The notes under the pieces were generated by a model, which saw only the letters and a list, made by a program, of their open reading frames with translations, was not told the origin of the DNA and searched no databases. Below are positions 44,326 to 54,762 of a DNA stretch of 64,000 nucleotides, one piece after another. The stretch spans positions 1 to 64,000 of the forward strand of contig CACIJY010000001.1 in assembly GCA_902587095.1 (NCBI GenBank), given 5' to 3'. The translations under genes were made by a program, and so were the position numbers. The DNA comes from an uncultured Pelagibacteraceae bacterium. Its GTDB lineage: Bacteria; Pseudomonadota; Alphaproteobacteria; Pelagibacterales; Pelagibacteraceae. Each line of letters opens with the position of its first letter. The first letter of the stretch is position 1.

Positions 44326-45783
44326 ATGAAAACTGTAATAGTTGGATCAGGATTTGGTGGTTTATCAGCTGCTTTGAGACTCAAAGCTAAAGGACATGAT
44401 GTTACTATAATTGAAAAACACAAAGATTTAGGCGGTAGAGCGAGAGTTTTTGAAAAAAATGGTTTTAAATTTGATGCTGGGCCTACTGTAATTACAGCAC
44501 CTTATTTGATTAATGAATTATTTCAATTGTTTGGAAAAAAGACAGAAGATTATTTAAATATTAAACCATTACAAACTTGGTACCAATTTGTATTCGAGGA
44601 TGGTTATAAATTTAATTATTCTGGGAACGAGAAAGAAATGAAGAAACAAATCTCAGAAGTTTCTAATGATGACGTGGATGGCTATTTTGATCTATTAAAT
44701 TTTACTAAAAGAATTTTTGATAAAGGTTATATGGAACTTTCTGATGTACCTTTTAATAAACCTTTTTTTATGCTCAAACAAATTCCATCTTTGCTAAAAC
44801 TAAAAAGTTATAAATCTGTTTACTCACTTGTTTCGTCATATGTCAAAAACGAAAAGCTAAGAAGAATATTTAGTATGCATCCGCTTTTAGTAGGAGGAAA
44901 CCCTTTTACAACAACATCTATATACGGATTAATATTATATCTAGAAAAGAAATGGGGAATTCACTACTCCATGGGTGGCACAGGTAATATTGTTAAAGGT
45001 TTAGAAACTTTAATGATAGAAGAAAATATAGAAGTGATTAAAGGAGTAGAAGTTAAAAGAATTATTGAGGAGAATAAAAGTATAAAGGGTGTTGAATTAA
45101 ATAACGGTGAAAAAATATTAGCAGATAATGTTGTTTGTAATGCTGATCCACCAGGGGTTTATGAAAAATTATTAAATAAAAAAAAAGGAAATTTATTTTT
45201 CAATTGGAAAAGAAATAGAATGGATTATTCAATGGGTTTGTTTGTTTATTATTTTGGAACAAAAAAAGTTTATAACGATGTAGAGCATCATACTATTAAA
45301 TTTGGAAATAAGTACAAAGAACATCTTGATGATATATTTAATAAGAAAAAACTGAACGATGATATAAGTTATTATTTACATAGACCGACTGCTACAGATA
45401 AATCAATGGCCCCTGAGGGAAATGATTGTTTTTATGTTTTAGTGCCAGTTCCAAATAATCAATCAAATATTGATTGGTCTATAGAAGGAGAAAAAACTAA
45501 AAAACTTGTAATAAGAAAAATGCAGGATGATTTATTGCCAGATCTTGAAAAAAATATAGTTGAGGATTTTTATTTATCTCCTGATTATTTTGAAAATGAT
45601 TTAAATACAAAGTTTGGGTCAGGTTTTTCAATTCAACCGAAATTTACTCAATCTGCATACTTTCGTTTTCACAACAAGTCAGAAATTTACAAAGGATTAT
45701 ATTTCGTTGGTGCAGGCACTCATCCTGGTGCAGGAGTGCCTGGTGTACTATCTTCTGCTAAAGTATTAGATAAAATATTGTAA
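44326..45783 (+). CDS. crtI: phytoene desaturase
   Basis: IVGSGFGGLSAALRLKAKGHDVTIIEKHKDLGGRARV, YFVGAGTHPGAGVPGVLSSAK. Confidence 0.96.
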   Translation: MKTVIVGSGFGGLSAALRLKAKGHDVTIIEKHKDLGGRARVFEKNGFKFDAGPTVITAPYLINELFQLFGKKTEDYLNIKPLQTWYQFVFEDGYKFNYSGNEKEMKKQISEVSNDDVDGYFDLLNFTKRIFDKGYMELSDVPFNKPFFMLKQIPSLLKLKSYKSVYSLVSSYVKNEKLRRIFSMHPLLVGGNPFTTTSIYGLILYLEKKWGIHYSMGGTGNIVKGLETLMIEENIEVIKGVEVKRIIEENKSIKGVELNNGEKILADNVVCNADPPGVYEKLLNKKKGNLFFNWKRNRMDYSMGLFVYYFGTKKVYNDVEHHTIKFGNKYKEHLDDIFNKKKLNDDISYYLHRPTATDKSMAPEGNDCFYVLVPVPNNQSNIDWSIEGEKTKKLVIRKMQDDLLPDLEKNIVEDFYLSPDYFENDLNTKFGSGFSIQPKFTQSAYFRFHNKSEIYKGLYFVGAGTHPGAGVPGVLSSAKVLDKIL

Positions 45784-46631
45784 TGTCAAACAACCTAATC
45801 TCAACACACGCGAAATCATTTAGTTGGGCAGGTTTTTTTTTAACGAAACAGACGTTCGAAAATGGATCAAGTCTTTATGATTTTTGTAGAACCTTAGATG
45901 ACATAGCAGATGAAAACACGTCTTTGGACTCAAAAAAACAAAAATTTAATAAAATAAAAAAAGATTTCATTGAAAGAAACTTCGAAAATCTTTTGATTAA
46001 AAATATTTACAATCTTATTAAGGAATTCAATATTTCAGAAAAAATAGTTCTAGATCTTTTTGATGGTATTGAATCTGATATTAAAGAAAGTATTGAGTTT
46101 AAAACAAAGCAGGAGCTACTTGTGTATTCATATAGAGTTGCTGGCACAGTGGGACTAATGATGGCAAAAATACTAAAAGTAGATTCAAAAATTGCACTTA
46201 GATCCGCGATAGATCTTGGTATAGCAATGCAGTTAACTAATATAGCAAGAGACGTTGTAGAGGATAGTGGTAGAAATAGAAAATATATAGATCATAATTT
46301 TGTAAAAATTAAAGAGACATTAGGTATAGCTGAACTATTTTATAAAAGCTCTTTTAAGTCGATAAAAGAAATTCCTCTGGTAAATAGATTTGCAATTTTG
46401 GTAGCACGTAGAGTTTATAGAGAAATCGGAAATAACATATTAAGAAAAAAAAATTTAGAAAGTTATAATAAATCTGGAAAAATTTTTGTTAATAAAATTG
46501 GTAAAATAAAACAGACAATATTTAGTATATTTGATCTATTTATATTAATATTCTCTAAATCAGATATTCATTTAACTAATGAAGAACATACGGAAATTAG
46601 TAAGGAAATTAATTTGAATGAAAGATTTTGA
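45783..46631 (+). CDS. crtB: phytoene synthase
   Basis: YDFCRTLDDIAD, YRVAGTVGLMMAKI, AMQLTNIARDVVED. Confidence 0.95.
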   Translation: MSNNLISTHAKSFSWAGFFLTKQTFENGSSLYDFCRTLDDIADENTSLDSKKQKFNKIKKDFIERNFENLLIKNIYNLIKEFNISEKIVLDLFDGIESDIKESIEFKTKQELLVYSYRVAGTVGLMMAKILKVDSKIALRSAIDLGIAMQLTNIARDVVEDSGRNRKYIDHNFVKIKETLGIAELFYKSSFKSIKEIPLVNRFAILVARRVYREIGNNILRKKNLESYNKSGKIFVNKIGKIKQTIFSIFDLFILIFSKSDIHLTNEEHTEISKEINLNERF

Positions 46632-47682
46632 TTACATTATTATTGGAGGCGGATGCGCTGGCTTATCTCTGGCGTATGAATTAGATGCTAAAAACAAGTT
46701 GAAAGATAAAACTCTTGCTATAATAGAAACAAGGGGTGACTATAAAAGAGATAAGACATGGTCATTTTGGAAGGTTATGAATCACAATTTTGAGGATTGT
46801 GTTATCAAAAGTTGGGACAATTTTTCAGTAAATACAGAAACTGGTCATCATGAAATTAGAAATAAAGATTACCCTTATCAAACTATTGATAGCGGTCTTT
46901 TTTACGAAAAAATTCTTAAACGAATAAGTTTAAATAAGAATATAAAATTTTACAAAAATACTGAGAACCTTAATCTTCAAAACTCTATAATATTCAATAG
47001 CATTCCACCTAAAAGTAATAGTGAGTTAAACCTTTGGCAGCACTTTAAAGGCATAGAAATAAAAACTGAAAAAAATATTTTTGATGACAAAATTTTTAAT
47101 TTAATGGATTTTAATTGTGATCAAAGAAAAAATGTTCATTTTTTTTATACTCTTCCTTTTGCAAAAAATAAGGCATTAATTGAAACAACCTGGCTGTCTA
47201 AACTAAACAACAATATGTTAAATGATTACGATACTCAGCTTAGAGATTATATTAAAAATATTTTAAAAATTAAAAATTATGAAATTAGATACAAAGAGCA
47301 AGGAGCAATACCGTTGTTTATTCCAAAATTTGAAAAAAAGAATAATAAAATTAATATAGGATCTGCTGGTGGTATGACAAGGTTAAGCACAGGATATACC
47401 TTTTTAAATATTCAAGATCATTCTAGGTATATTGTTAATCAGATAGAAAATATTAAAAATGCAAAAATTTATGATATCGGAAGGAAATACCAATTTTTAG
47501 ATAACATTTTTTTAAAGGTTTTAAATAGATACCCAGAAAAAATGCCAAGTATATTCTTTAATATGTTTCAAGCACCTTCAAGATCAGTAATTAAATTTTT
47601 GTCAAATAAAAGTAATATATTAGATGACTTAACAGTAATTCTTAAAATGCCAAAATGGTTATTTATAAAAAATATTTTTTAA
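46618..47682 (+). CDS. crtY: lycopene beta-cyclase
   Basis: YIIIGGGCAGLSLAYEL, DKTWSFW, GSAGGMTRLSTGYTF. Confidence 0.95.
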   Translation: MKDFDYIIIGGGCAGLSLAYELDAKNKLKDKTLAIIETRGDYKRDKTWSFWKVMNHNFEDCVIKSWDNFSVNTETGHHEIRNKDYPYQTIDSGLFYEKILKRISLNKNIKFYKNTENLNLQNSIIFNSIPPKSNSELNLWQHFKGIEIKTEKNIFDDKIFNLMDFNCDQRKNVHFFYTLPFAKNKALIETTWLSKLNNNMLNDYDTQLRDYIKNILKIKNYEIRYKEQGAIPLFIPKFEKKNNKINIGSAGGMTRLSTGYTFLNIQDHSRYIVNQIENIKNAKIYDIGRKYQFLDNIFLKVLNRYPEKMPSIFFNMFQAPSRSVIKFLSNKSNILDDLTVILKMPKWLFIKNIF

Positions 47683-47686
47683 TATA

Positions 47687-48586
47687 ATGAATAAGATTAA
47701 TTATTATCATTCTTTAATTTTCTTTAACTTATGTATTTTTTTATCGGCGTTTGAATTTTTAAGAAATGATGACCCTTTAATTATTTGCTTATTTTTAATA
47801 TTGAGTTTGGGTATATCACATGGTGCGCTTGATCATCTTAAAGGTACAAAACTTCTAAAAATTTATAACTATAGGTCAACATTATTATTTTATATTTCAT
47901 ATATTTTTGTCGGATTATCTGTAATTATATTTTGGCTTATATTTCCAAAATTAATATTAATATTATTTTTGATAGTGGCAAGCTATCATTTCGGTAAAGA
48001 GGATTCAGAATTCATTAAAAGATCGTCTAATTTTGAATTAATATATTTTTTAAAAGGGTGTGTGATTATTGTAGCACCATTAATTTTTCATAAATCCGAG
48101 ACACTAGCTATTTTTGAATATTTAAATTTTGAAATTTCTGAAAGCTTTTTGATAGCTAATGTCTTTCTTTGGTCAATTTTAATATTAAGCTTTATTGCAA
48201 ATATTTTAATATCATTGAATAAAAATTTTGAGATAAAGTCTCTACTACTTATGGATTATATCTCAATTATAATTTTAAATTTCTTTTTAAATCCTTTGTT
48301 GGCTTTTACAATTTATTTTTGTTTTTTACATTCGACTAGACATTCATTTAAACTGTCTAACGAACTTAATAAAAAATCACTAATAGAGGGTTTAAAAAAA
48401 TTCGCCTTAAAAGCAATACCTTTAACAATTTTAACTGCCATTTTATTTATAATATCTTTAATTATTTTAAAAAATTATTATGTTCTGGATAATGCTGTTT
48501 CGAAAATTATATTTATTGGTTTGGCGTCTTTAACCTTTCCGCATATATTACTTGAATATCTTTTAGAAAAAAATGAGAAAAAATGA
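47687..48586 (+). CDS. blh: beta-carotene 15,15'-dioxygenase, Brp/Blh family
   Basis: polytopic membrane protein with SHGALDHLKG, ASYHFGKEDSEF, CFLHSTRHSF His motifs; next to crtY. Confidence 0.92.
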   Translation: MNKINYYHSLIFFNLCIFLSAFEFLRNDDPLIICLFLILSLGISHGALDHLKGTKLLKIYNYRSTLLFYISYIFVGLSVIIFWLIFPKLILILFLIVASYHFGKEDSEFIKRSSNFELIYFLKGCVIIVAPLIFHKSETLAIFEYLNFEISESFLIANVFLWSILILSFIANILISLNKNFEIKSLLLMDYISIIILNFFLNPLLAFTIYFCFLHSTRHSFKLSNELNKKSLIEGLKKFALKAIPLTILTAILFIISLIILKNYYVLDNAVSKIIFIGLASLTFPHILLEYLLEKNEKK

Positions 48587-49517
48587 ATTAAAAATTTATT
48601 TAGCATCTCCAAGAGGATTCTGTGCAGGAGTAGATAGAGCAATTGAAATAGTAAAAAAAAGTATTGATAAATTTGGATCACCTGTATACGTGAGACACGA
48701 GATTGTTCATAATAAACATGTTGTTGAAAGTTTAAAAAAAATTGGTGCAATTTTTGTTGAGGAGATTAGTGAAATTAAAGATAAATCTAGACCTGTAATA
48801 TTTTCTGCGCATGGTGTACCAAAAAAGGTCCCTAGAGAAGCAGAGAAATTAAATATGAATTATATAGATGCAACTTGTCCATTAGTATCAAAGGTGCATA
48901 GAGAAGCAGAAAACATGCATAAAAAAGGTTATCATATAATATTAATTGGTCATAAAGGGCACCCAGAGGTAATAGGAACTATGGGACAAATTCCAGAAAA
49001 TAGCATTACGTTAATTGAAACATTAGAGGACGTTAAAAAATTCAAATTTAATAATGATGAGAAGTTAGCATTTATTACACAAACTACTTTATCAGTGGAT
49101 GATACAAAAGATATAATAGATTCTTTAAAAAATAAATTTCCAAGAATTAATGAACCAAAAAAAGAGGATATTTGTTACGCTACAACAAATAGACAGGCTG
49201 CAGTTAAAAAAATTGCTAAGCTTTGTGACATGTTTTTTGTAATTGGAAGTAGAAATTCGTCTAATTCCAAAAGGTTAGTTGAGGTTGCTAATAAAGCGGG
49301 ATGTAATGAGTCTGAATTAATTCATTCAGAAAGTGAAATACCATTAGATAAAATAGGCAAATGTAAAACTATCGGCATTTCGTCAGGGGCTTCAGCGCCT
49401 GAAATAATTGTGCAAGATTTTATAAGTAAAATAAAAGAAAAATACGAGGTTCAAATCGAAGAAGTGGAGATTGTTAAGGAAAATGTATTTTTTAAGATCC
49501 CTGGTATGCTAAATTAA
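48573..49517 (+). CDS. ispH: 4-hydroxy-3-methylbut-2-enyl diphosphate reductase
   Basis: ASPRGFCAGVDRAIEIV, YVRHEIVHNKHVVE, DATCPLVSKVH. Confidence 0.97.
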   Translation: MRKNELKIYLASPRGFCAGVDRAIEIVKKSIDKFGSPVYVRHEIVHNKHVVESLKKIGAIFVEEISEIKDKSRPVIFSAHGVPKKVPREAEKLNMNYIDATCPLVSKVHREAENMHKKGYHIILIGHKGHPEVIGTMGQIPENSITLIETLEDVKKFKFNNDEKLAFITQTTLSVDDTKDIIDSLKNKFPRINEPKKEDICYATTNRQAAVKKIAKLCDMFFVIGSRNSSNSKRLVEVANKAGCNESELIHSESEIPLDKIGKCKTIGISSGASAPEIIVQDFISKIKEKYEVQIEEVEIVKENVFFKIPGMLN

Positions 49518-50488
49518 TGGCTGTTTTTACCAAAATAAATAAAAGAGATATATATAACATTCAAAATTTTTTTAATATCGGAAAAATTATTAGTTACCAT
49601 GGAATAAAAGAAGGAATAGAAAATACAAATTATCTTATTTCTACTAAAAGACAAAAATTTATTTTAACGATTTTTGAAAAAAGGGTTAAAAAAAAGGATC
49701 TCCCATTTTTTATGGGACTAATGGATAAATTGTCTAATTTAAAAGTAAAGTGCCCAAGGCCACTAAAAGATAAAAAAGGAAATTATCTTTTTAACTTAAA
49801 GTCTAAAAAAGCCTGCCTAGTCAGTTTTTTAAAAGGTAAAGATAAGAAAAAATTAAAAAAAAAGGATTTATATGTGATAGGTAAAAATATTGGTAAAATG
49901 CACAAAGCCTCAAGAAAAATCAAATTATACAGGAAAAATTCTTTTTCCCCCCTTAAAATAAAACCTTTATTAGATCGTATAAATAAAAATAAAATTAATA
50001 AACTCTCAAAAAATTTAGTTTCAGAAATGCAAAATATATTTGTGGAAGTTAAAAAAGGGTGGCCAAAATCGCTTCCAAAAAACATAATACATGGTGATCT
50101 TTTTATAGATAATATATTTTTTAATAAAGGAAAATTTTTAGGGTTTATTGATTTTTATTTTTCATCTAATGATTTTGAAGCTTACGAGTTAGCTACATGC
50201 ATAAACGCCCTGTGTTTCAATAAGAGAAAAAAAATTTTTTCCTATGATAAAGGCAAAACTTTGCAATTGATTAAGGGTTACGAAACAATAAGAAAATTAC
50301 AAAAAAAAGAGAAAGATTGTTTGAATATACTTTGTAAAGGATCTGCACTTAGATATCTCGCTACTAGATCGTATGATTATATAAATACTCCAAAATCAGC
50401 AATTATAAAAAAAAAGGATCCAAGAGAATATATTCAAAAATTAGCTTTTCATAAAAAAATTAATTCTTTTAGATCTTATATTAAATAA
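49517..50488 (+). CDS. thrB: homoserine kinase (APH-fold ThrB)
   Basis: GIKEGIENTNYLIST, HGDLFIDNIFF, GFIDFYFS. Confidence 0.92.
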   Translation: MAVFTKINKRDIYNIQNFFNIGKIISYHGIKEGIENTNYLISTKRQKFILTIFEKRVKKKDLPFFMGLMDKLSNLKVKCPRPLKDKKGNYLFNLKSKKACLVSFLKGKDKKKLKKKDLYVIGKNIGKMHKASRKIKLYRKNSFSPLKIKPLLDRINKNKINKLSKNLVSEMQNIFVEVKKGWPKSLPKNIIHGDLFIDNIFFNKGKFLGFIDFYFSSNDFEAYELATCINALCFNKRKKIFSYDKGKTLQLIKGYETIRKLQKKEKDCLNILCKGSALRYLATRSYDYINTPKSAIIKKKDPREYIQKLAFHKKINSFRSYIK

Positions 50489-50910
50489 TGATTAAAATTT
50501 ATACAGATGGTTCATGTATTGGAAATCCTGGGAAGGGTGGCTGGGCTGCAATAATTTTTAAGAATAATGAAAAAAAAATTTTAAAAGGCTCAAAAGATTT
50601 AACAACAAACAATCAAATGGAACTCACGGCTACCATAAAAGCATTAGAATATATTAGTACAAAAGATAAGATTCAAATTTACACAGACTCTAAATATGTA
50701 AAGCAGGGAATAACTGAATGGATAACAAAATGGAAGATTAATGGATGGAAAACATCAAAAAAAGAAGAGGTTAAAAATAAAGATTTATGGCTTGAATTAG
50801 ACAATTTAACTTCTAAGAATTCTATAGAATGGGTTTGGGTTAAGGCTCACTCAGATAATGATTTGAATAATGAAGTTGATTTATTAGCTAGAAAAGAGGC
50901 TGGCCTATAA
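50488..50910 (+). CDS. rnhA: ribonuclease HI
   Basis: IYTDGSCIGNPGKGGWAAI, NNQMELTATIKAL, WVWVKAHS. Confidence 0.97.
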   Translation: MIKIYTDGSCIGNPGKGGWAAIIFKNNEKKILKGSKDLTTNNQMELTATIKALEYISTKDKIQIYTDSKYVKQGITEWITKWKINGWKTSKKEEVKNKDLWLELDNLTSKNSIEWVWVKAHSDNDLNNEVDLLARKEAGL

Positions 50911-51390
50911 TAATTTTAAAAAATTCTCAGCACTTGAGATATCGCAAACTCCGGTATCTTTTTCCTCTTGAATTTTTAAAACATTTAAATTGTCAATTAG
51001 CATAGTATATCTATTTGACCTTAAGCCAAGTCCCCTCCCCGATTTGTCAACTTCTGCGCCTATTGACTTTGTAAAATTTAGAAAAGGATCAGCTAACATT
51101 ACAATATTGTTTTCAACCTTATTTATTTTGCCCCATGCATTCATTACAAATGGATCATTTGCTGCAATACAAAAAATCTGGCTAACTCCTTTCTCATAAA
51201 ATTTTTTTGAAAAGTTAATAAAACTTGGTAAATGTTTTGCAGAACAAACTGAAGTAAACGCTCCCGGCATTCCTAATAAAATAATCTTTTTTTTTGAAAA
51301 CAAACTGTAAATTTTAATCTTTACTGGTTCTTCATTAATGAGCTGAAAAACTTCACTATCTGGAAGTTTTTCATTAATTTTTATTTTCAT
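50905..51390 (-). CDS. peroxiredoxin (Prx5 type)
   Basis: GMPGAFTSVCSAKHLPSF, CIAANDPFVMNAWGK. Confidence 0.92.
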   Translation of the reverse strand: MKIKINEKLPDSEVFQLINEEPVKIKIYSLFSKKKIILLGMPGAFTSVCSAKHLPSFINFSKKFYEKGVSQIFCIAANDPFVMNAWGKINKVENNIVMLADPFLNFTKSIGAEVDKSGRGLGLRSNRYTMLIDNLNVLKIQEEKDTGVCDISSAENFLKLL

Positions 51391-52762
51391 CTATCTTTTT
51401 TAAAATATAATTTTTTACTTGATCTAAGCTATTTTCTAAAATCTCATATTTTTCTTCCTCTTTTAAAACATTTCTTAATTCTGGAGGAAGTTCTTCATTT
51501 TTACCTAATGCATTTTTAATAGCCTCTGGAAATTTACTAGGATGTGCAGTCGATAAGATTACGCAGCTATTGTCTTGTTTAAGCTTTTTTGCAACTCCAT
51601 AACCTATAGCTGTATGTGGATCCAAAACTATACTGTGATTTTTAAATACCTCTTTTATTTCATTTATTGTTTCATCCTCACTGAGTTTTTCGGATAAAAA
51701 ATCTTTATTAATTTTATTTAATGAATTTTCGTCTAATTTGTAATTATTCTCTTTTACCTTAGCCATTATATTTTTTGTTTTGTCCGAATTACATCCTTGT
51801 ATCTCAAATATAAGTCTTTCAAAATTACTAGCAAGTTGTATGTCCATGCTAGGTGAAAAGGTTTCAGAAACTTTTTTTGATGTGTAATCGCCCTTAGAAA
51901 TAGCTCTATGCAATATATCGTTCTGATTGGTTGCAACAATTAATTTATCTATCGGTAAACCCATTTTTTTTGCTAGATATCCTGCATAAATATCCCCGAA
52001 ATTTCCTGTGGGAACAGAAAAATTTAATTTTTTAGAATTTAATGAAAAGAAACAAAAAAAATAATATACTGTCTGCGCTACTATTCTAGCCCAATTTATT
52101 GAATTAACACCAGACATATTAATCTTTTTTGAGAAATTTTGGTCAACAAACATTGCTTTAACTAAGTTTTGACAATCATCAAAATTACCTTCTATGGCTA
52201 TATTAAAAACATTTTTCTCTTTAACAGTACTCATTATTCTTCTTTGAACCGATGAAATTCTATTATGTGGATGAAGAACAAAAATATTAAGATTTTTTTT
52301 TCCTTTTATTGCGTCTATTGCAGCTGCTCCTGTATCGCCAGATGTTGCAACTATTATATTTATAAAGTTTTCGTTTTTTGAAAGATAATATTCATAGAAA
52401 TTACCAATTAATTGCATAGCAATATCTTTAAATGCTAATGTTGGGCCATGAAATAATTCTAATATATTGAAATTTCCAACTTTTCTTAATTTAACAACTT
52501 CTTCTGATCTGAAAGAGGAGTAAGATTTTTTGACTAATTCGTATAAATTATCTTTTTCAATGAAATCTCCAGTAAATTTGTGAACGATTTCAGTAGCAAG
52601 CTCATAATAACTCATACTTTGTAATTTTGACAAATCTTTTTCGTCAAATTTATAATCTTTTTCTGGTAAAAAAAGTCCACCGTCATCAGCAAGGCCTTTA
52701 ATAAAGACGCTTTCAAAAGGTAAACTTTCTGAACTACTTCTTGTGCTTATATATTTCATCAA
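51374..52762 (-). CDS. thrC: threonine synthase
   Basis: ELFHGPTLAFKDIAMQLIG, VATSGDTGAAAIDA, PTGNFGDIYAGY. Confidence 0.96.
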   Translation of the reverse strand: MMKYISTRSSSESLPFESVFIKGLADDGGLFLPEKDYKFDEKDLSKLQSMSYYELATEIVHKFTGDFIEKDNLYELVKKSYSSFRSEEVVKLRKVGNFNILELFHGPTLAFKDIAMQLIGNFYEYYLSKNENFINIIVATSGDTGAAAIDAIKGKKNLNIFVLHPHNRISSVQRRIMSTVKEKNVFNIAIEGNFDDCQNLVKAMFVDQNFSKKINMSGVNSINWARIVAQTVYYFFCFFSLNSKKLNFSVPTGNFGDIYAGYLAKKMGLPIDKLIVATNQNDILHRAISKGDYTSKKVSETFSPSMDIQLASNFERLIFEIQGCNSDKTKNIMAKVKENNYKLDENSLNKINKDFLSEKLSEDETINEIKEVFKNHSIVLDPHTAIGYGVAKKLKQDNSCVILSTAHPSKFPEAIKNALGKNEELPPELRNVLKEEEKYEILENSLDQVKNYILKKIDENKN

Positions 52763-53415
52763 TAATTTTTTTTCCTAAAATACAAATATATTAAAAAAAT
52801 TGAAATCGCTAATGAAAACCATGTTAAGGCATATTTCATGTGATTATTGGAAATATTTGCTGTTATATTTTTCTGAAGAGGGTAATTTTTATCGTTAACT
52901 CTATTGTTCAAATAAATTATATAATTAGGGAATATTTTTCCTGTAAATTTATTTAAATCTTCATCATTTAGGGTAAACCAATAATTATTTTCTAAATCAT
53001 TTTCAGGTTTAAAATAATTGAATTTAGATTTTTCTTTTAATATTGCTGTAAAATTTTCATCGTTCAATTGAAATTTTTTACCCTTTTGATTTCTAGGTAT
53101 CCATCCACGATTAACTAAAAATAATTTATTGTTTATTATAATCGGATTAATTAAATCAAAACCTGGGGCTCCTTTTTCATTTAAAGTGTAAAGATAAATC
53201 TGGTTATTATAGTCGATTTTACCTACAAATTTTATACTTCTAAAATTTGTTAAATTTGTTCCATTAAATTCAGATGGTTCACTATCTAATGACTGATTAA
53301 TTTGTTTTATTAATGTTAACTTCCAATCAAGTCTTATCATTTGCCAAATGCCCAATGATAAAAATACAAATATAAAAAAATATACAAATAATGAAAATGC
53401 TAATTTATTTTTCAA
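52759..53415 (-). CDS. SURF1-family cytochrome oxidase assembly protein
   Basis: FLSLGIWQMIRLDWKLTLI, LVNRGWIP, C-terminal TM; in cox operon. Confidence 0.88.
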   Translation of the reverse strand: MKNKLAFSLFVYFFIFVFLSLGIWQMIRLDWKLTLIKQINQSLDSEPSEFNGTNLTNFRSIKFVGKIDYNNQIYLYTLNEKGAPGFDLINPIIINNKLFLVNRGWIPRNQKGKKFQLNDENFTAILKEKSKFNYFKPENDLENNYWFTLNDEDLNKFTGKIFPNYIIYLNNRVNDKNYPLQKNITANISNNHMKYALTWFSLAISIFLIYLYFRKKNY

Positions 53416-53421
53416 TATTGA

Positions 53422-54213
53422 TTAACTGCCCCAAATATATATTGCTGCAAATAAAAATAGCCAAACCACATCAACAAAATGCCAATACCATGCCGCGGCT
53501 TCAAAACCGAAATGATGATCTTTGTTAAAATGACCAAGTTTACCCCTCCATAAACATACTGCTAAAAATATAGTTCCAACTAAAACATGAAAACCATGAA
53601 ATCCGGTTGCCATATAAAATGTTGCACCGTATATATGACCAGAGAAATTAAAGCTTGCATGCTGATACTCATAAATTTGCAATGCTGTGAAACAGGCACC
53701 TAATATAACTGTGAGCCATAAACCTTGGATAAAACTCTTTCTATCATCTTCAAGTAAAGCATGGTGGGACCATGTTACTGTTGTGCCTGACAACAATAAA
53801 ACTAAAGTGTTAATTAAAGGAATGTCCCAAGGATCAAAAGTTTCAATATCTTTTGGAGGCCAAACATTGCCAACAAATTCACCAGGAAAAAGACTTGCAT
53901 CGAAATAAGCCCAAAACCACGCTACAAAAAACATCACTTCAGACGCAATGAATAATGTCATACCATACCTATGATGAATTTGGACCACTGGAGTATGATG
54001 TCCCTGATGTTCTGCTTCGTTAACAACATCTCTGAACCACATGAAAGCACCGTAAATTAAAAGAGCAAAACCGAAAAGCATAGCCCACATAACTTTTGAG
54101 TGGAAATAATAGACTGTACCAATGGCAGTTATTAACGTAGCGAATGAAGTATAAATTGGCCAAGGACTAGGGTCTACTAAATGATAATCGTGTTTTTGAT
54201 CTTTTGCAGACAT
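53422..54213 (-). CDS. ctaE: cytochrome c oxidase subunit III
   Basis: YHLVDPSPWPIYTSFATL, WYWHFVDVVWLFLFAAIYIWGS. Confidence 0.97.
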   Translation of the reverse strand: MSAKDQKHDYHLVDPSPWPIYTSFATLITAIGTVYYFHSKVMWAMLFGFALLIYGAFMWFRDVVNEAEHQGHHTPVVQIHHRYGMTLFIASEVMFFVAWFWAYFDASLFPGEFVGNVWPPKDIETFDPWDIPLINTLVLLLSGTTVTWSHHALLEDDRKSFIQGLWLTVILGACFTALQIYEYQHASFNFSGHIYGATFYMATGFHGFHVLVGTIFLAVCLWRGKLGHFNKDHHFGFEAAAWYWHFVDVVWLFLFAAIYIWGS

Positions 54214-54762
54214 TTATTTTAATACCTTAGTTTGTTTATAATAATCTGATGAGAAGAAAGTATATGACAAAGTAACATCGCTTACATTCTTTGTTTTTGG
54301 ATCATTTACTACCTCTGGATCAAGATAAAAAGTCATGAAATAACTTTTTTTTTCTCCAGGATTTAAAGTTTGTTTTTCAAAACAAAAACATCCTAGTTTA
54401 TTAAAGTAAGGACCAAATGATGATGGAGAAACATTATAACTTGCAACACCACTAGTAGGATCTTTGCTAAAGTTCTCAACTACGAAGTTTACTTTGTAAA
54501 CTTTGCCTGGTTTGACATCAACCAAATTGTTTTCAGTTTTAAAGTTCCAAGATAAATCAGTTTGAACATTGGTATCCAATCTTACAGATATGGGCTTATC
54601 TATTACGATCTTTGGTATATCCTTCGAAATTTGCGTTGTACCTCCAAAACCAGTTACACGACAAAAAAGGTCATATAAAGGAACAGCAGCAAATGACATA
54701 CCTAGCATTAACAAAAATATAAAAGATAGTAACAGAGGGGTTAGTTTTTTTTTTGATATCAT
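54214..54762 (-). CDS. ctaG: cytochrome c oxidase assembly protein CtaG/Cox11
   Basis: AAVPLYDLFCRVTGFGGTTQ, KLGCFCFEKQTLNPGE Cu motif. Confidence 0.96.
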   Translation of the reverse strand: MISKKKLTPLLLSFIFLLMLGMSFAAVPLYDLFCRVTGFGGTTQISKDIPKIVIDKPISVRLDTNVQTDLSWNFKTENNLVDVKPGKVYKVNFVVENFSKDPTSGVASYNVSPSSFGPYFNKLGCFCFEKQTLNPGEKKSYFMTFYLDPEVVNDPKTKNVSDVTLSYTFFSSDYYKQTKVLK

